A stretch of DNA of 64,000 nucleotides from Planctomycetota bacterium. Lineage in GTDB: Bacteria > Planctomycetota > J058 > JAJDCQ01. The position numbers were made by a program, and so were the translations under genes. Below, piece by piece: positions 34,311-42,549 of this stretch (the stretch's first letter is position 1; each line of letters opens with the position of its first letter). Under the pieces are notes generated by a model that did not search any database, was not told the DNA's origin, and saw nothing but the letters and a program-made list of their open reading frames with translations. The stretch lies in the NCBI GenBank assembly GCA_029260755.1, contig JAJDCQ010000108.1:121927-185926 (forward strand), read 5' to 3'.

Positions 34311-35000
34311 ATGCTCGAGTGGATCCGCGGCTCGCTGGCCCGACTCGAAGCCAACCGAGCGGTCGTCGAGGTCGGCGGCGTCGGGATCCGCGTCGAGATC
34401 CCCGAGGCGACCGCGGACGCGCTCGGCGAGCCGGGAGACGACGTCACCCTCCTCGTGAGCCTGGCGATCCAGGAGGCCGAGCCCAAGGTCCGCCTCTACG
34501 GCTTCGCGACCGAGGGGGAGCGAGCCCTGTTCGAGGCGCTCCGAGGCGTCAGCGGCGTCGGCGCGGCCCTCGCCCTCAAGATCCTGACCGGCATGCCGGC
34601 CCCCGACCTGGCCGCCGCCCTGGCCGCCGGCGACACCGCGCGCCTGGCGACGATCAAGGGCCTCGGCGAGAAGCGAGCCGATGTCCTCGTCGCCAAGCTG
34701 CGGCGCAAGATCCCCAAGGACCCGCTCCTCGGTCCGCTCGCCGAGCAGGCGTCCGGAGCGCCGATCGCCGCGGGAGCGACCCGACGAGGTCGCCGAGGAA
34801 AGGCCGCCCGAGCAGCCGACGCGAACGCCGAGATCCAGCGCAGCGGGCTCGGAGAGGCCGCCCAGGACACGGTGAAGGCGCTCGTGAAGATGGAGCTCGA
34901 CCCCGACGACGCCCTCGTCCTCGTCGAACGAGCCGCCAGGTCCCTCGGCCCCGAGGCGACCGCCACCGACCTCCTCCGCGAGAGCCTCCGAACGCGCTGA
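34311..35000 (+). CDS. ruvA: Holliday junction branch migration protein RuvA
   Basis: 229-aa RuvA, the junction-recognition subunit of the RuvAB motor. The N-terminal OB domain begins MLEWIRGSLARLEANRAVVEVGGVGIRVEIP; two helix-hairpin-helix motifs lie in VSGVGAALALKIL and IKGLGEKRADVLVAKL; the mobile linker is Arg/Ala-rich (about 145-185) and the C-terminal RuvB-binding domain follows (AAQDTVKALVKMELDPDDALVLVERA). It is slightly longer than the usual 200 aa because of the linker. The ATG at 34311 fits the family start although the frame is open upstream. ruvB and ruvC are not in the window. Confidence 0.92.
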   Translation: MLEWIRGSLARLEANRAVVEVGGVGIRVEIPEATADALGEPGDDVTLLVSLAIQEAEPKVRLYGFATEGERALFEALRGVSGVGAALALKILTGMPAPDLAAALAAGDTARLATIKGLGEKRADVLVAKLRRKIPKDPLLGPLAEQASGAPIAAGATRRGRRGKAARAADANAEIQRSGLGEAAQDTVKALVKMELDPDDALVLVERAARSLGPEATATDLLRESLRTR

Positions 35001-35030
35001 AGACCCTGGACGCTCCCCCGGCGCCAGGGC

Positions 35031-35036
35031 TATAAT
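35031..35036 (+). promoter_or_regulatory. -10 box of the tRNA-Val promoter
   Basis: TATAAT ten bases before the tRNA. A -35 match is weak (TGGACG at 35007-35012, 18-bp spacer). Confidence 0.5.
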
Positions 35037-35045
35037 TCCACCCAC

Positions 35046-35119
<74 letters not shown>

Positions 35120-35153
35120 TCGCCTGAAGCACCAGGCTTCGCAACGACTTCCG

Positions 35154-35184
35154 ACGGCGCGCTCCTCGAGGGGCGCGCCGTTTC
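35154..35184 (+). terminator. Terminator after tRNA-Val
   Basis: Stem ACGGCGCGC / GCGCGCCGT (35154-35162, 35173-35181) with a 10-nt loop, followed by a short TTT run. Confidence 0.65.
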
Positions 35185-35205
35185 GCATCTCTGATCCCCA
35201 CCGCG

Positions 35206-35877
35206 TCAGTCCCATCGGTGACGGAGGGCCCGCCGAAGCTCCGCCCGGCGGCTCGCCTCGCGGCCGAGGAACGGATCGAGACGCCATCCGCGGAAGGTCT
35301 CGGGCGGGCGGGAGGGCATCCGCACCAGCATCGACACGCCCATCACGAAGAGCCAGTGTCCGAGGATCAACGGACCCTGGAGCAGAACCAGGAGCACGTT
35401 CACCGGCAGGAGGACGGCCAGGATCGCCCGCTCCCATGGCTCGGGACGGGCCGTGTCCGCCAGCCGTCGAAGAGCAGTCTCCGGCGTCGCCGGGTTCTCG
35501 GCGAGGGCGGCGCGGACGAGGGACGACCGCGCCTCGGCGGCGGCGCGCTCGAGGAGGCGTGGCGGCGTTCGGTCGCTGCCCGCGAGCGGGTGCCAGAGCC
35601 CGCGGGCGGCGATCCGCTCGTAGACCGACGCGGGCACGTCGGTCCGCTCGAGCAGGACGTGAAAGTCGGCCGAGACCTCCCACCACTCGGGCATGTTCCA
35701 GAACTCCGGGTCGGGCGGCGCGGTGCCGGCCGGAAGCCGTGCGTCCAGAGCCGCCGCGACCACCGTCGCGCTTCGAGCCGGGTCGAGGATCGCTCGCTTC
35801 CGAACTGTAAAGCTCCCGTCGGACAGCAGTAGCCCGAGCCCTTCGTCACGATCGTCTCCATCCGCCCCGTCCGTCAC
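35206..35877 (-). CDS. Hypothetical membrane protein
   Basis: About 223 aa if translation starts at the GTG at 35877; the frame is open further upstream, so the start is uncertain. The soluble N-terminal region has EFWNMPEWWEVSADFHVLLERTDVPASVYERI and a short repeat-like stretch (RAALAENPATPETALRRLADT) that resembles variant leucine-rich repeats (NPxTPxxxLxxLA). A pair of membrane helices follows (RAILAVLLPVNVLLVLLQ and GHWLFVMGVSMLV), then a basic C-terminal tail (REASRRAELRRALRHRWD). No enzyme motif is seen. It lies downstream of nth on the same strand with a possible gap or overlap, depending on its start. I do not recognise the family. Confidence 0.55.
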   Translation of the reverse strand: MTDGADGDDRDEGLGLLLSDGSFTVRKRAILDPARSATVVAAALDARLPAGTAPPDPEFWNMPEWWEVSADFHVLLERTDVPASVYERIAARGLWHPLAGSDRTPPRLLERAAAEARSSLVRAALAENPATPETALRRLADTARPEPWERAILAVLLPVNVLLVLLQGPLILGHWLFVMGVSMLVRMPSRPPETFRGWRLDPFLGREASRRAELRRALRHRWD

Positions 35878-36104
35878 GTCGAGCCCTCGCTCCGCCGCTG
35901 CGCGCCGGGCGATCCCTCGAGAGCGCGATCCCGTCCCGCTCCACTGGGGTGCGACGCATGTCCGTCCTGGGACCGTCCGGCGTTGGCTCGAGGCGACGCT
36001 CGAGTCCCGCCGCGCCACTTCGACATCGATGGCATTGTCGGCGAAGGGGCGCGCGAACCGCCACCGGGGCGGACCGTTCAGGCGGCGGCCAAGAAGGACA
36101 CCGA

Positions 36105-36866
36105 TCAACGACTCTTCTCGACCCCCCGTCGCGGACAGGCCTCGGCCACCGGACACTCGGTGCACTTCGGCGAGATCGGCACGCAGATCCGCTGGCCGAA
36201 CGCGACGAGAAGACCGTTCACCTTGATCCACCAGCGGCGGGGGAGCCGGTCGCGGAGGACGGCCTCGGTCGCGTCGGGGTCTCCGGTCTCGACGAAGTGG
36301 AGGCGGTTCATGATCCGGTGGACGTGGGTGTCGACGCAGATCGCCGGCTTGCCGTGTCCGAGGCTCACGACCAGGTTCGCCGTCTTCCTCCCGACTCCCT
36401 TCAGGGTGAGGAGCTCCTCGATCGAATCGGGGACGGCTCCCCCCCACCGCTCCAGGATCTCCCGACTGACCGCCCGGATCGTGGCGGCCTTGGTCCGGTA
36501 GAATCCGGCCGGGTAAATCGCCTCGGCGATCGCCGACTCGTCCACGGTGGCCATCGCCGCAGGCGTCCGGGCCAGTTCGAAGAGTCGAGCCGTGGCGCCA
36601 TCGGTCACCTCATCCTTTGTCCTCAATGAGATGATGCAGGACACGAGGACCTGGTAGGGGTCCTTCCCCATCCGCGCGACCAAGGCGACCACCGGCGCAT
36701 GCCACGAGCGCGCGCGCGCGGACAGTCGCCGAAGGATCCCGAGCACGTCCTCGACCGGCATCGGGCCCGCCGCGAACCGACGGGCCCGCGGTCGTTTCAC
36801 CCGCGACCTCGGCTTCCCAGAAGTCCTGGGGCTGCTGGAGCTTCCAGTGACTCGGCGTCGTGCCAT
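36105..36866 (-). CDS. nth: Endonuclease III
   Basis: 253-aa base-excision DNA glycosylase/AP lyase that removes oxidised pyrimidines. The HhH-GPD core has LKGVGRKTANLVVSLG with catalytic Lys161 and VDTHVHRI with Asp179. The [4Fe-4S] loop cysteines are C228, C235, C238 and C244 (C-x6-C-x2-C-x5-C). The first 35 residues are basic (MARRRVTGSSSSPRTSGKPR...) and not part of the usual domain; an alternative start is the Met at PMPVEDVLG. It is divergent from the unknown secreted protein at 37303. Confidence 0.95.
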   Translation of the reverse strand: MARRRVTGSSSSPRTSGKPRSRVKRPRARRFAAGPMPVEDVLGILRRLSARARSWHAPVVALVARMGKDPYQVLVSCIISLRTKDEVTDGATARLFELARTPAAMATVDESAIAEAIYPAGFYRTKAATIRAVSREILERWGGAVPDSIEELLTLKGVGRKTANLVVSLGHGKPAICVDTHVHRIMNRLHFVETGDPDATEAVLRDRLPRRWWIKVNGLLVAFGQRICVPISPKCTECPVAEACPRRGVEKSR

Positions 36867-37302
36867 CCAGACCGTTCCTATCCCTAAACTTCAGGTCTTT
36901 CACCTAGAGAGGTTCTCTATACGGTAGAAACCTTACTACGGATCGGTGTCCGATAATGCCCGATGGACGCATGGTTCACGAACCTCTCCGGTCGTCAACT
37001 TTTTTCTCCGCCGTCACCCGACGGTCATCGCCTCCAAGATTCTGTACGAAAGGGCCTTACGCGGGTTCGCCGCGGAGCGGACGTCTCGGCGGGTTGAAGG
37101 GTCTTTTCCACACTGCCATATTGGGGTCGGGCTAATCGGGCAACGCAGGCGGAAGTCAGCACAACCGCCTTCGACAACGAAGTTTGGGACCCAGAGGCAG
37201 GCTACTCTCCCCTGGATCTCGGCGCCGCCCTCCGAGCGATCGGCCGACCTCGGTCGACCGCCTTACGACTGGGAACGAATACTCCTGGAAGGAGGTGTCA
37301 AT
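36867..37302 (+). other. 436-bp intergenic region, less GC-rich than its surroundings
   Basis: No convincing gene. It contains AT-rich stretches near 36880-36960 and a T6 run at 37007. A weak promoter candidate (TTGAAG at 37094-37099, 17-bp spacer, CATATT at 37117-37122) would serve the gene at 37303. The long leader after it (about 170 nt) has no riboswitch that I recognise. Confidence 0.4.
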
Positions 37303-38715
37303 GTGACACGACTCCGCGTTGGAAGGTCTGTCCGAAGCACCGGTCTCCGAGCCCTGATGCTCGGGCTGGTCACCGTCGGCCTCCTCGCCGCCACGGCTAT
37401 CGCTCGAGCGGATGAGGGAGCCCAGAAGGGGCCGGTCCTTGCGGACGCGCGCCCCGCCCCGACGTCGGCCACCGCCGACGCTTCGGCGCGCGAACGGACG
37501 GAACCTCCGGAAAAGGCCAGTCGGCCTTCGCGGATTCGCAAGCGCGGCTTCGACAACCTCCTCTCGTCGATGCGTCCGCCCAACCTCGCCCCGCTCGAGG
37601 CGACCCCGTGGCCTCCGATCGCCGAGCCCCGCCGCACCGTCGAGTCGTTCGAGTCGATCGCCACGCCGGCGCGTCTCGGCCTCCGAGGTGAGCTCGGTCT
37701 CTTCACCCGGAGCGCCCAGCCCGCTGGCCTCGGCGACCTCGACTCCGTCCGCCGCCATACGATGGCGATCGGCGTGTCCCCCAAGGCTGCCCTGTCGTCG
37801 GGCGTCGCCCCGCGGACGGAGCGGCTCGAGCCGGCCGACGGCGGTCGCGCCGACGGCGTCGCGGTCCACCACGAGAGCGTCCTCGCCCGCCGGAGTGACA
37901 TCCACCCCGGGCTCGCGGGGATCGGTGAGTCCCTCCTCGCGTCCATCGGTGAGTCGCCGCCCGAGCGGGGCGAGATCATCTTCGACTACGAGGGCGTCCA
38001 CAAGCTCGCCTTCAAGGGTGCGCGGCACCACTTCCGGAAGATCCTGAAGAATCAGATCCGCGACGACTTCAAGCGCGACTCGGGCGGAGACATCTTCGTC
38101 GCCCTGGGCCAGAACACACGCCGCGCCTCCAACATCCTCAACGATCACTTCCACGGACGTCGCTTCCCGCGAAACCTCTGGGAGGCGCTCGAGGTGGACG
38201 GCCAGGTCGACAAGCGCCGGCAGGTGAAGACGCTCGGCGCGAAGGTCAACATCACGTCGATCGGGCCGCTCCGTCTTCGGAACGACTTCCGGCTCCTCTA
38301 CGACAAGATCGACCTCGACCTCTTCCAGTTCCTCCGGAGCGACGATCCGGTCGATGACTGGGACTACGAGTACGACGAGGCCGAGTCCACCAGCGACGCC
38401 CTCGTCGTCGCGGACGACGGTCAGACGTCCTACGACTCGAGCTCGGCCGAGGTCCCCTCCGTCCGGCGTCGCCTGATTCCGCGCGGCAACCTCTACACGG
38501 GCGACTCGGTCAGCCTCGACGGCCGGATCCGCCTGCGCCTCCGGCGCCAGAGCAAGATCCAGGACACGATCGCGTCCTCGGTCAGCCTGCGCCTCAAGGC
38601 GGTCTTCTACGGCGGCGCGCACCACCGGCCTCTCTTCGAGGCTCGTCTCGAGGCGCGCTTCAAGAAGGCCGACGACTTCGTCGTCACGCTCGATCTGATC
38701 GCGATCCCGTTCTGA
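37303..38715 (+). CDS. Secreted protein of unknown function
   Basis: 470 aa from GTG at 37303, preceded by a strong ribosome-binding site (GGAAGGAGG, 37287-37295). The signal peptide is clear (TGLRALMLGLVTVGLLAATAIARADE). Residues 35-190 are Pro/Ala/Arg-rich with repeated Pro-Pro segments. Residues about 225-470 look folded and beta-rich, with basic and aromatic residues: GEIIFDYEGVHKLAFKGARHHFRKIL, KTLGAKVNITSIGPLRLRNDFRLLYDKIDLDLFQFL, an acidic loop (about 345-380), then ten or so strand-like segments ending VVTLDLIAIPF. The C-terminal Phe after alternating strands suggests an outer-membrane beta-barrel. No family recognised. A terminator follows. Confidence 0.7.
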   Translation: MTRLRVGRSVRSTGLRALMLGLVTVGLLAATAIARADEGAQKGPVLADARPAPTSATADASARERTEPPEKASRPSRIRKRGFDNLLSSMRPPNLAPLEATPWPPIAEPRRTVESFESIATPARLGLRGELGLFTRSAQPAGLGDLDSVRRHTMAIGVSPKAALSSGVAPRTERLEPADGGRADGVAVHHESVLARRSDIHPGLAGIGESLLASIGESPPERGEIIFDYEGVHKLAFKGARHHFRKILKNQIRDDFKRDSGGDIFVALGQNTRRASNILNDHFHGRRFPRNLWEALEVDGQVDKRRQVKTLGAKVNITSIGPLRLRNDFRLLYDKIDLDLFQFLRSDDPVDDWDYEYDEAESTSDALVVADDGQTSYDSSSAEVPSVRRRLIPRGNLYTGDSVSLDGRIRLRLRRQSKIQDTIASSVSLRLKAVFYGGAHHRPLFEARLEARFKKADDFVVTLDLIAIPF

Positions 38716-38756
38716 TCGAGAGCGAAACACCCGAATCCGACATTCCATCCGATACG

Positions 38757-38795
38757 GAACCGGTCGAGCGACGTCGCTCGGCCGGTTCTCTTTTC
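38757..38795 (+). terminator. Rho-independent terminator
   Basis: Long stem beginning GAACCGG and ending CCGGTTC, with inner arms CGAGCGA / TCGCTCG, followed by TCTTTTC. It closes the transcript of the secreted-protein gene. Confidence 0.85.
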
Positions 38796-38831
38796 AGGCG
38801 AAAGGGCCGCCCGAACATCGCGTCATGGGTC

Positions 38832-38859
38832 TTGCGCGCGGCGGCGGGGACGGTATAAT
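38832..38859 (+). promoter_or_regulatory. tRNA-Lys promoter
   Basis: TTGCGC (38832-38837), 16-bp spacer, perfect TATAAT (38854-38859), 17 bp before the tRNA. Confidence 0.65.
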
Positions 38860-38876
38860 TCTCGCCCGACGCACCT

Positions 38877-38949
38877 GGGTCCATAGCTCAGTCGGTAGAG
38901 CAGCAGATTCTTAATCTGCGGGTCGTAGGTTCAAGTCCTACTGGACCCA
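38877..38949 (+). tRNA. tRNA-Lys (anticodon CTT)
   Basis: 73-nt cloverleaf: acceptor GGGTCCA / TGGACCC, D arm GCTC-AGTCGGTA-GAGC, anticodon stem GCAGA / TCTGC with loop TTCTTAA (anticodon CTT, reads AAG), variable loop GGGTC, T arm GTAGG-TTCAAGT-CCTAC, discriminator A. CCA is not encoded. Confidence 0.95.
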
Positions 38950-38955
38950 TCCCTG

Positions 38956-38987
38956 AAACCCCCTGGCTCCCAGGGGGTTTCTTCTTT
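38956..38987 (+). terminator. Rho-independent terminator of tRNA-Lys
   Basis: Perfect 11-bp stem AAACCCCCTGG / CCAGGGGGTTT with a 3-nt loop, followed by CTTCTTT. Confidence 0.92.
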
Positions 38988-39091
38988 GGCCACCCGGTGC
39001 GCGCGGGGTGATCGGGCGTTTTCGGGGCACTCTGCGCCCGATCGGACCGGGACCGCGCACGGTCGGCAATCTCGCCCGACCCACCGCCGGA

Positions 39092-39478
39092 TCAGATCCC
39101 GATCTGGTGAAGGGCCGCCGCGACCTCCTCGATGCCCGCGGCGAGCCTCGGGTGGGTCGCCTCCCAGTGGGCGATCGCGGCGGCGACCCCGCCCCGGGCC
39201 GGCGGCGGCTTGGCGTCGGCGTCGGATGAGGACGGACTCTCCTCGTCCTCCGGCTTCGGCCCCTCGGCGACGGCGTCCACCAGCTCGGTGACGGCCTGAA
39301 GGTGCTCCCCGTGGCGCCGCTCCTCCTCGAGAGCGACGAGCTCGTCGTAGAGCCGATCGAGGCTGTCGCGGAGCCGGCCTTGCTTCTCGTGGGTGAGGTG
39401 CCCCTCGGCCCCCTCCTCGATCAGTCGACGCGCCCGGGTGAGCGCGTCGAGCGCTCGATCGAAGTGAACCTGCTCCAT
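39092..39478 (-). CDS. DUF4404-family protein
   Basis: 128 aa starting MEQVHFDRALDALTRARRLI with a strong ribosome-binding site (GGAGGAGGTGAG). Helical N-terminal half (RLRDSLDRLYDELVALEEERR), a charged low-complexity linker, and a C-terminal AAIAHWEATHPRLAAGIEEV...LHQIGI. That end matches the conserved tail of the DUF4404 family (FEAxHPxLAxxLRxVxDALxxMGI). The function of the family is unknown. It is divergent from the hemerythrin-like gene and part of a likely stress island with universal stress proteins. Confidence 0.7.
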   Translation of the reverse strand: MEQVHFDRALDALTRARRLIEEGAEGHLTHEKQGRLRDSLDRLYDELVALEEERRHGEHLQAVTELVDAVAEGPKPEDEESPSSSDADAKPPPARGGVAAAIAHWEATHPRLAAGIEEVAAALHQIGI

Positions 39479-39727
39479 GGTGATCTCACCTCCTCCACTC
39501 GCTTGGGGCGCTCGGGGACTCCCGCGCGCACCGGAGACGGCGCAACCGCCACGCCAACCGGAAGTCTCGATCCGACGGCGACGCCCGCGGAGATTTCCGC
39601 CCTCGCCCACCGTCGGCCGCGAGACATTCCTCGCTCGCGGTCCGCGAGCGCGCCCAAGTCCCGTCGATGCACCTCCGATGATGAGGCACGGCGGTTGCGC
39701 GCGATCCCGAAGAAAGGGAGGTGCACG

Positions 39728-40186
39728 ATGGACGACCAGGCCGCGAAGCCCGTCGATGCGATCGGCGGCGCCGAGCACGAGATCGTGGAGCTGGCCGAGG
39801 GCCTGCTCGCGGTCGCCGACCGGGTCGCGAGCGAAGGGCACCCGGCGGCGGCATCGTTGCGAGGCCACCTCGACGAGCTCGGCGCGTCCCTCCGCGCCCA
39901 CTACGCCGTGGAGGAGGAGCCCGACGGCCTCTACGCGACCCTCGATCGCGGCCTGCCTCACCGAGCGGCGCGGATCGCCGAGCTGCTCGAGGAGCACGAA
40001 CGGATCCTCGAACGACTCGACTGCCTCTCCAGGCGCGCCAGCGCTCCGCTCCCTTCGTGGGACGACGATCGGGTCGTCGCCGAGGCCCGCTACCTCGCCT
40101 CGTTCATCCGGCGACACGAGAGCCACGAGATCGAGCTCGTCTACGAGCTCGCCCTCGGCGACGAGGCCTACGGCTCCGGCGAGTAG
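39728..40186 (+). CDS. Hemerythrin HHE-like cation-binding protein
   Basis: 152 aa starting MDDQAAKPVDAIGGAEHEIV, with ribosome-binding site GGGAGG. A four-helix arrangement of probable iron ligands is visible: H17 (AEHEIV), H58 with E62-E64 (LRAHYAVEEEPDGLY), H90 and E94 (LEEHERILERL) and H130/H133/E134 (FIRRHESHEIELVYE). This fits the HHE hemerythrin-like domain, which binds a di-iron centre and senses or stores oxygen or handles nitrosative/oxidative stress. The frame is open upstream but the residues there are low-complexity. Its 3' end overlaps the convergent universal stress protein gene by 19 bp. Confidence 0.75.
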   Translation: MDDQAAKPVDAIGGAEHEIVELAEGLLAVADRVASEGHPAAASLRGHLDELGASLRAHYAVEEEPDGLYATLDRGLPHRAARIAELLEEHERILERLDCLSRRASAPLPSWDDDRVVAEARYLASFIRRHESHEIELVYELALGDEAYGSGE

Positions 40187-41121
40187 GAGCCCTCGAGCCG
40201 AACCGACAGCACCGGGCAGGCCGCCGAGCGCGCGACGCTCTCGGCGGTGCTGCCGAGGGCGAGTCGCGACAGCCCCGTCCGTCCGTGCGTGGCGAGGACG
40301 ACCAGGTCGGGGTCGATCGCGTCGATGAGGCGCTCGATCTCGACCGCGGCGCTCCCCTGATGGACGTGCTCCACCGGGATCGGCGGCTCACCGCTGCCCG
40401 ACGCCTCGGCCGCCTCGAAGATCGCTCTCCGCACCCGACTCGCGACCGCCGAGAGCGCCTCCCTCGCCTCCGAGATCAGGCCCGGGGGTGCCAGCCCGCC
40501 CGCCCGCCGCGAACCTTCCTCGATGACGTGCGCCAGGTGGAGCTCGGCGCCGGTCGCTCCCGCGAGGGCGGCCGCCATCTCTTCCCCGCGGCGCGCCGCA
40601 TCGAACAGATCGGTCCCGACGAGGATCCTCCGCAGCGGCATCGCGACGCGCTCGCCGGACGCGAACGCCTCGTCCGTCGCCCAGGACGGGCGCTGCTTGA
40701 CCGTCAGGACCGGGCACGGGGCGGTGCGCATGACCGCCTCGGCGACCGAGCCGAGGACGACGCGGCGAAGACCGGCTCGGCCGTTGGTCCCGACGACGAC
40801 GAGATCGGCGCCGACGTCGCGCGCGGCCGCGACGATCTCCGACGCCGCCCCCTCGCCCCGCCGGATCTGGACGCGAGCTTCGTCCCGCCCGCCCAGGGTC
40901 AGCCGCGCGTGGCACCGCGCGTCCCACCTCGCGCGGTCATCGGCGGCCCCGAGATAGCGCGCGTCGCCAGGAATCGTGCGGCCGCCCCGCCCGGTCACCT
41001 CGACGTGGACGAGGCGCAGACGGCCGCCGAATCGAGCCGTCAGACCGGAGGCGACGCGCGTGGCCGCGGCGGACGCCTCGGATCGATCGACCGCAACCAG
41101 CACTTCGCGGAGTGGGAGCAT
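40168..41121 (-). CDS. Tandem-domain universal stress protein
   Basis: 317 aa starting MLPLREVLVAVDRSEASAAA. Two Usp domains in a row. Domain 1 (1-145) has GTNGRAGLRRVVLGSVAEAVMR and PCPVLTVKQ; domain 2 (about 160-310) starts LRRILVGTDLFDAARRG and has ATHGRTGLSRLALGSTAESVAR and ACPVLSVRLE. Both keep the G-2x-G-9x-G-S/T ATP-binding pattern. The start has only a weak ribosome-binding site and the frame is open upstream, but this N terminus is the usual one. It follows the next Usp gene by 53 bp, so the two form an operon. Confidence 0.85.
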   Translation of the reverse strand: MLPLREVLVAVDRSEASAAATRVASGLTARFGGRLRLVHVEVTGRGGRTIPGDARYLGAADDRARWDARCHARLTLGGRDEARVQIRRGEGAASEIVAAARDVGADLVVVGTNGRAGLRRVVLGSVAEAVMRTAPCPVLTVKQRPSWATDEAFASGERVAMPLRRILVGTDLFDAARRGEEMAAALAGATGAELHLAHVIEEGSRRAGGLAPPGLISEAREALSAVASRVRRAIFEAAEASGSGEPPIPVEHVHQGSAAVEIERLIDAIDPDLVVLATHGRTGLSRLALGSTAESVARSAACPVLSVRLEGSYSPEP

Positions 41122-41174
41122 CGGCAAATCACCCGCGGGGGACTCCGACCGGGGTCGTCCGGACCCCTTCGACG

Positions 41175-42149
41175 CTACGCGCCCGCCTGGGCGGCCTCCT
41201 CGGCGGGCGCGCCGGCGGACTTCGACTCTCCGTGAACGGTCAGGACGGGGGTCTTGGCGAGCCGGACGACGCGCTCCGCGGTGCTCCCGAGGATCAGCTC
41301 CTTGAAGCTCGTCCGCCCGCGCGAGCCCATGACGATCAGGTCCGCGCCATAGCCCTTCGAGAACTGGGCGATCTCCTTCGCGGGGTGACCGAGGGCGACG
41401 TGCTCCTTCACGTCGATGCCGCGCCCGATCTCCCCGATCTCGGCGAGGTGCCGGGTGACGGCGCGATGGGCCTCCTGCTTTGCCTCGGCGAACATGGCCC
41501 GCACGTTGGGCTGGCTGTCGCCGAGGAGCGGCTCGAGCGCGTCGCCGCTCCGGGAGTCGACGACGTGCAGGACGTGGAGGGTCGCGCCGAGCTCCTTGGC
41601 CACCTGGCAGGCGAGGCGCAGCCCGTCGCGCGAGGTCTCCGAGAAGTCGGTCGGCACGAGGACGGTCCCGATCGAGAGGCAGTCCTCGATCTTTGCAGCC
41701 GCGTCCGCCGCCTCGGCCTCGTGGAGGGTCATCACCGGGCAGCTCGCGCGCCGGAGCACCTCCTCGGCGACGCTCCCGATCAACATCCGGCGGGCGCCGG
41801 TCCGCCCGTGGGTGCCCATGACGATCAGGTCGGCGCCCATCTCCTCGGCGAGCTCGAGGATCCCGTCCGCCGAACGCCCGAGCCGGACGACGGCCTCCAC
41901 CTCTCCGATGAACGGAACGGTGTCGTTCACGATCCGGAGGAGCTGCTGCTTGGCGACGTCGGCCGCGCGCGCCGGGTAGTCGTCGACCTCGAACCCGGGG
42001 TAGAAGGGAACGACGTTCAGCGGTTCGACCACGTTGCAGACGGTGATCGCTCCCTTCGAGCGGTGCCGGAGCCCCGCGGCGGTCTCGAGAGCCGCCCGCG
42101 CGCCGAAGGCGAGGTCGATCGGAACCAGGATCTTCTTGAACGGCAGCAT
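41175..42149 (-). CDS. Tandem-domain universal stress protein
   Basis: 324 aa starting MLPFKKILVPIDLAFGARAALE, ribosome-binding site GGAGGAGAG. Domain 1 (1-150) ends GTHGRTGARRMLIGSVAEEVLRRASCPVM; domain 2 (about 163-310) has VLVPTDFSETSRDGLRLA and GSRGRTSFKELILGSTAERVVRLA. Both domains carry the ATP-binding glycine motif. The C terminus is Ala/Glu-rich. Such proteins modulate survival during starvation, anoxia or oxidative stress. It is first in a two-gene minus-strand operon and is divergent from a third, very similar Usp gene at 42550 (probable paralogue). Confidence 0.9.
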   Translation of the reverse strand: MLPFKKILVPIDLAFGARAALETAAGLRHRSKGAITVCNVVEPLNVVPFYPGFEVDDYPARAADVAKQQLLRIVNDTVPFIGEVEAVVRLGRSADGILELAEEMGADLIVMGTHGRTGARRMLIGSVAEEVLRRASCPVMTLHEAEAADAAAKIEDCLSIGTVLVPTDFSETSRDGLRLACQVAKELGATLHVLHVVDSRSGDALEPLLGDSQPNVRAMFAEAKQEAHRAVTRHLAEIGEIGRGIDVKEHVALGHPAKEIAQFSKGYGADLIVMGSRGRTSFKELILGSTAERVVRLAKTPVLTVHGESKSAGAPAEEAAQAGA

Positions 42150-42549
42150 GTCTCTCCTCCAGAGAACGGGTGTCGCATCCCGGATCGCAACATCCGGGCC
42201 GATGGGCGCGGGCTCCTTCGAGGCTCGCCGCGCTCGATCTGGTCCCAGCCCATCGCGAACGCAACCCTCGCCCCTCGGCGGCCTGGCGCCGCTCCCGACG
42301 CGCTCGACCCTTCGAGAACCGCGCGCGGACGCGCGACGGAGCCCGGCGACCCGCGCGAGATTCTTCGCGAGATGCGATATAGTTCGCGCCTCGAGGGGGC
42401 AGCCGGTCGCCCGACGGCCCGGAAACGGGGAAGGCTCCGCGCTTCGGCGATCCGGCGCCGTTGGCACCGGGTTTGAGCGGCCAACCGGACCCCTCGCCAT
42501 CCCCGAGGGAGAGCGCGACCCCTCAGCCCGCCCGGGCAGGAGACCGACC
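42150..42549. promoter_or_regulatory. 400-bp divergent control region between two Usp genes
   Basis: No gene. A TATAGT box near 42380-42387 (in GATATAGT) and a TTGGCACC-N3-TTTG segment near 42461-42475 are the only promoter-like signals; neither is strong. A short GCATCCCGGAT...ATCCGGGCCGATG inverted stretch (about 42171-42204) lies near the minus-strand gene. Shared control of the two divergent Usp genes is likely. Confidence 0.35.

Noticed and set aside
42461..42477. Sigma54-type promoter (TGGCACC-N4-TTGA) before the plus-strand Usp gene
   Set aside because: The nearly invariant GC of the -12 element is missing, and the match is what chance allows in this composition.
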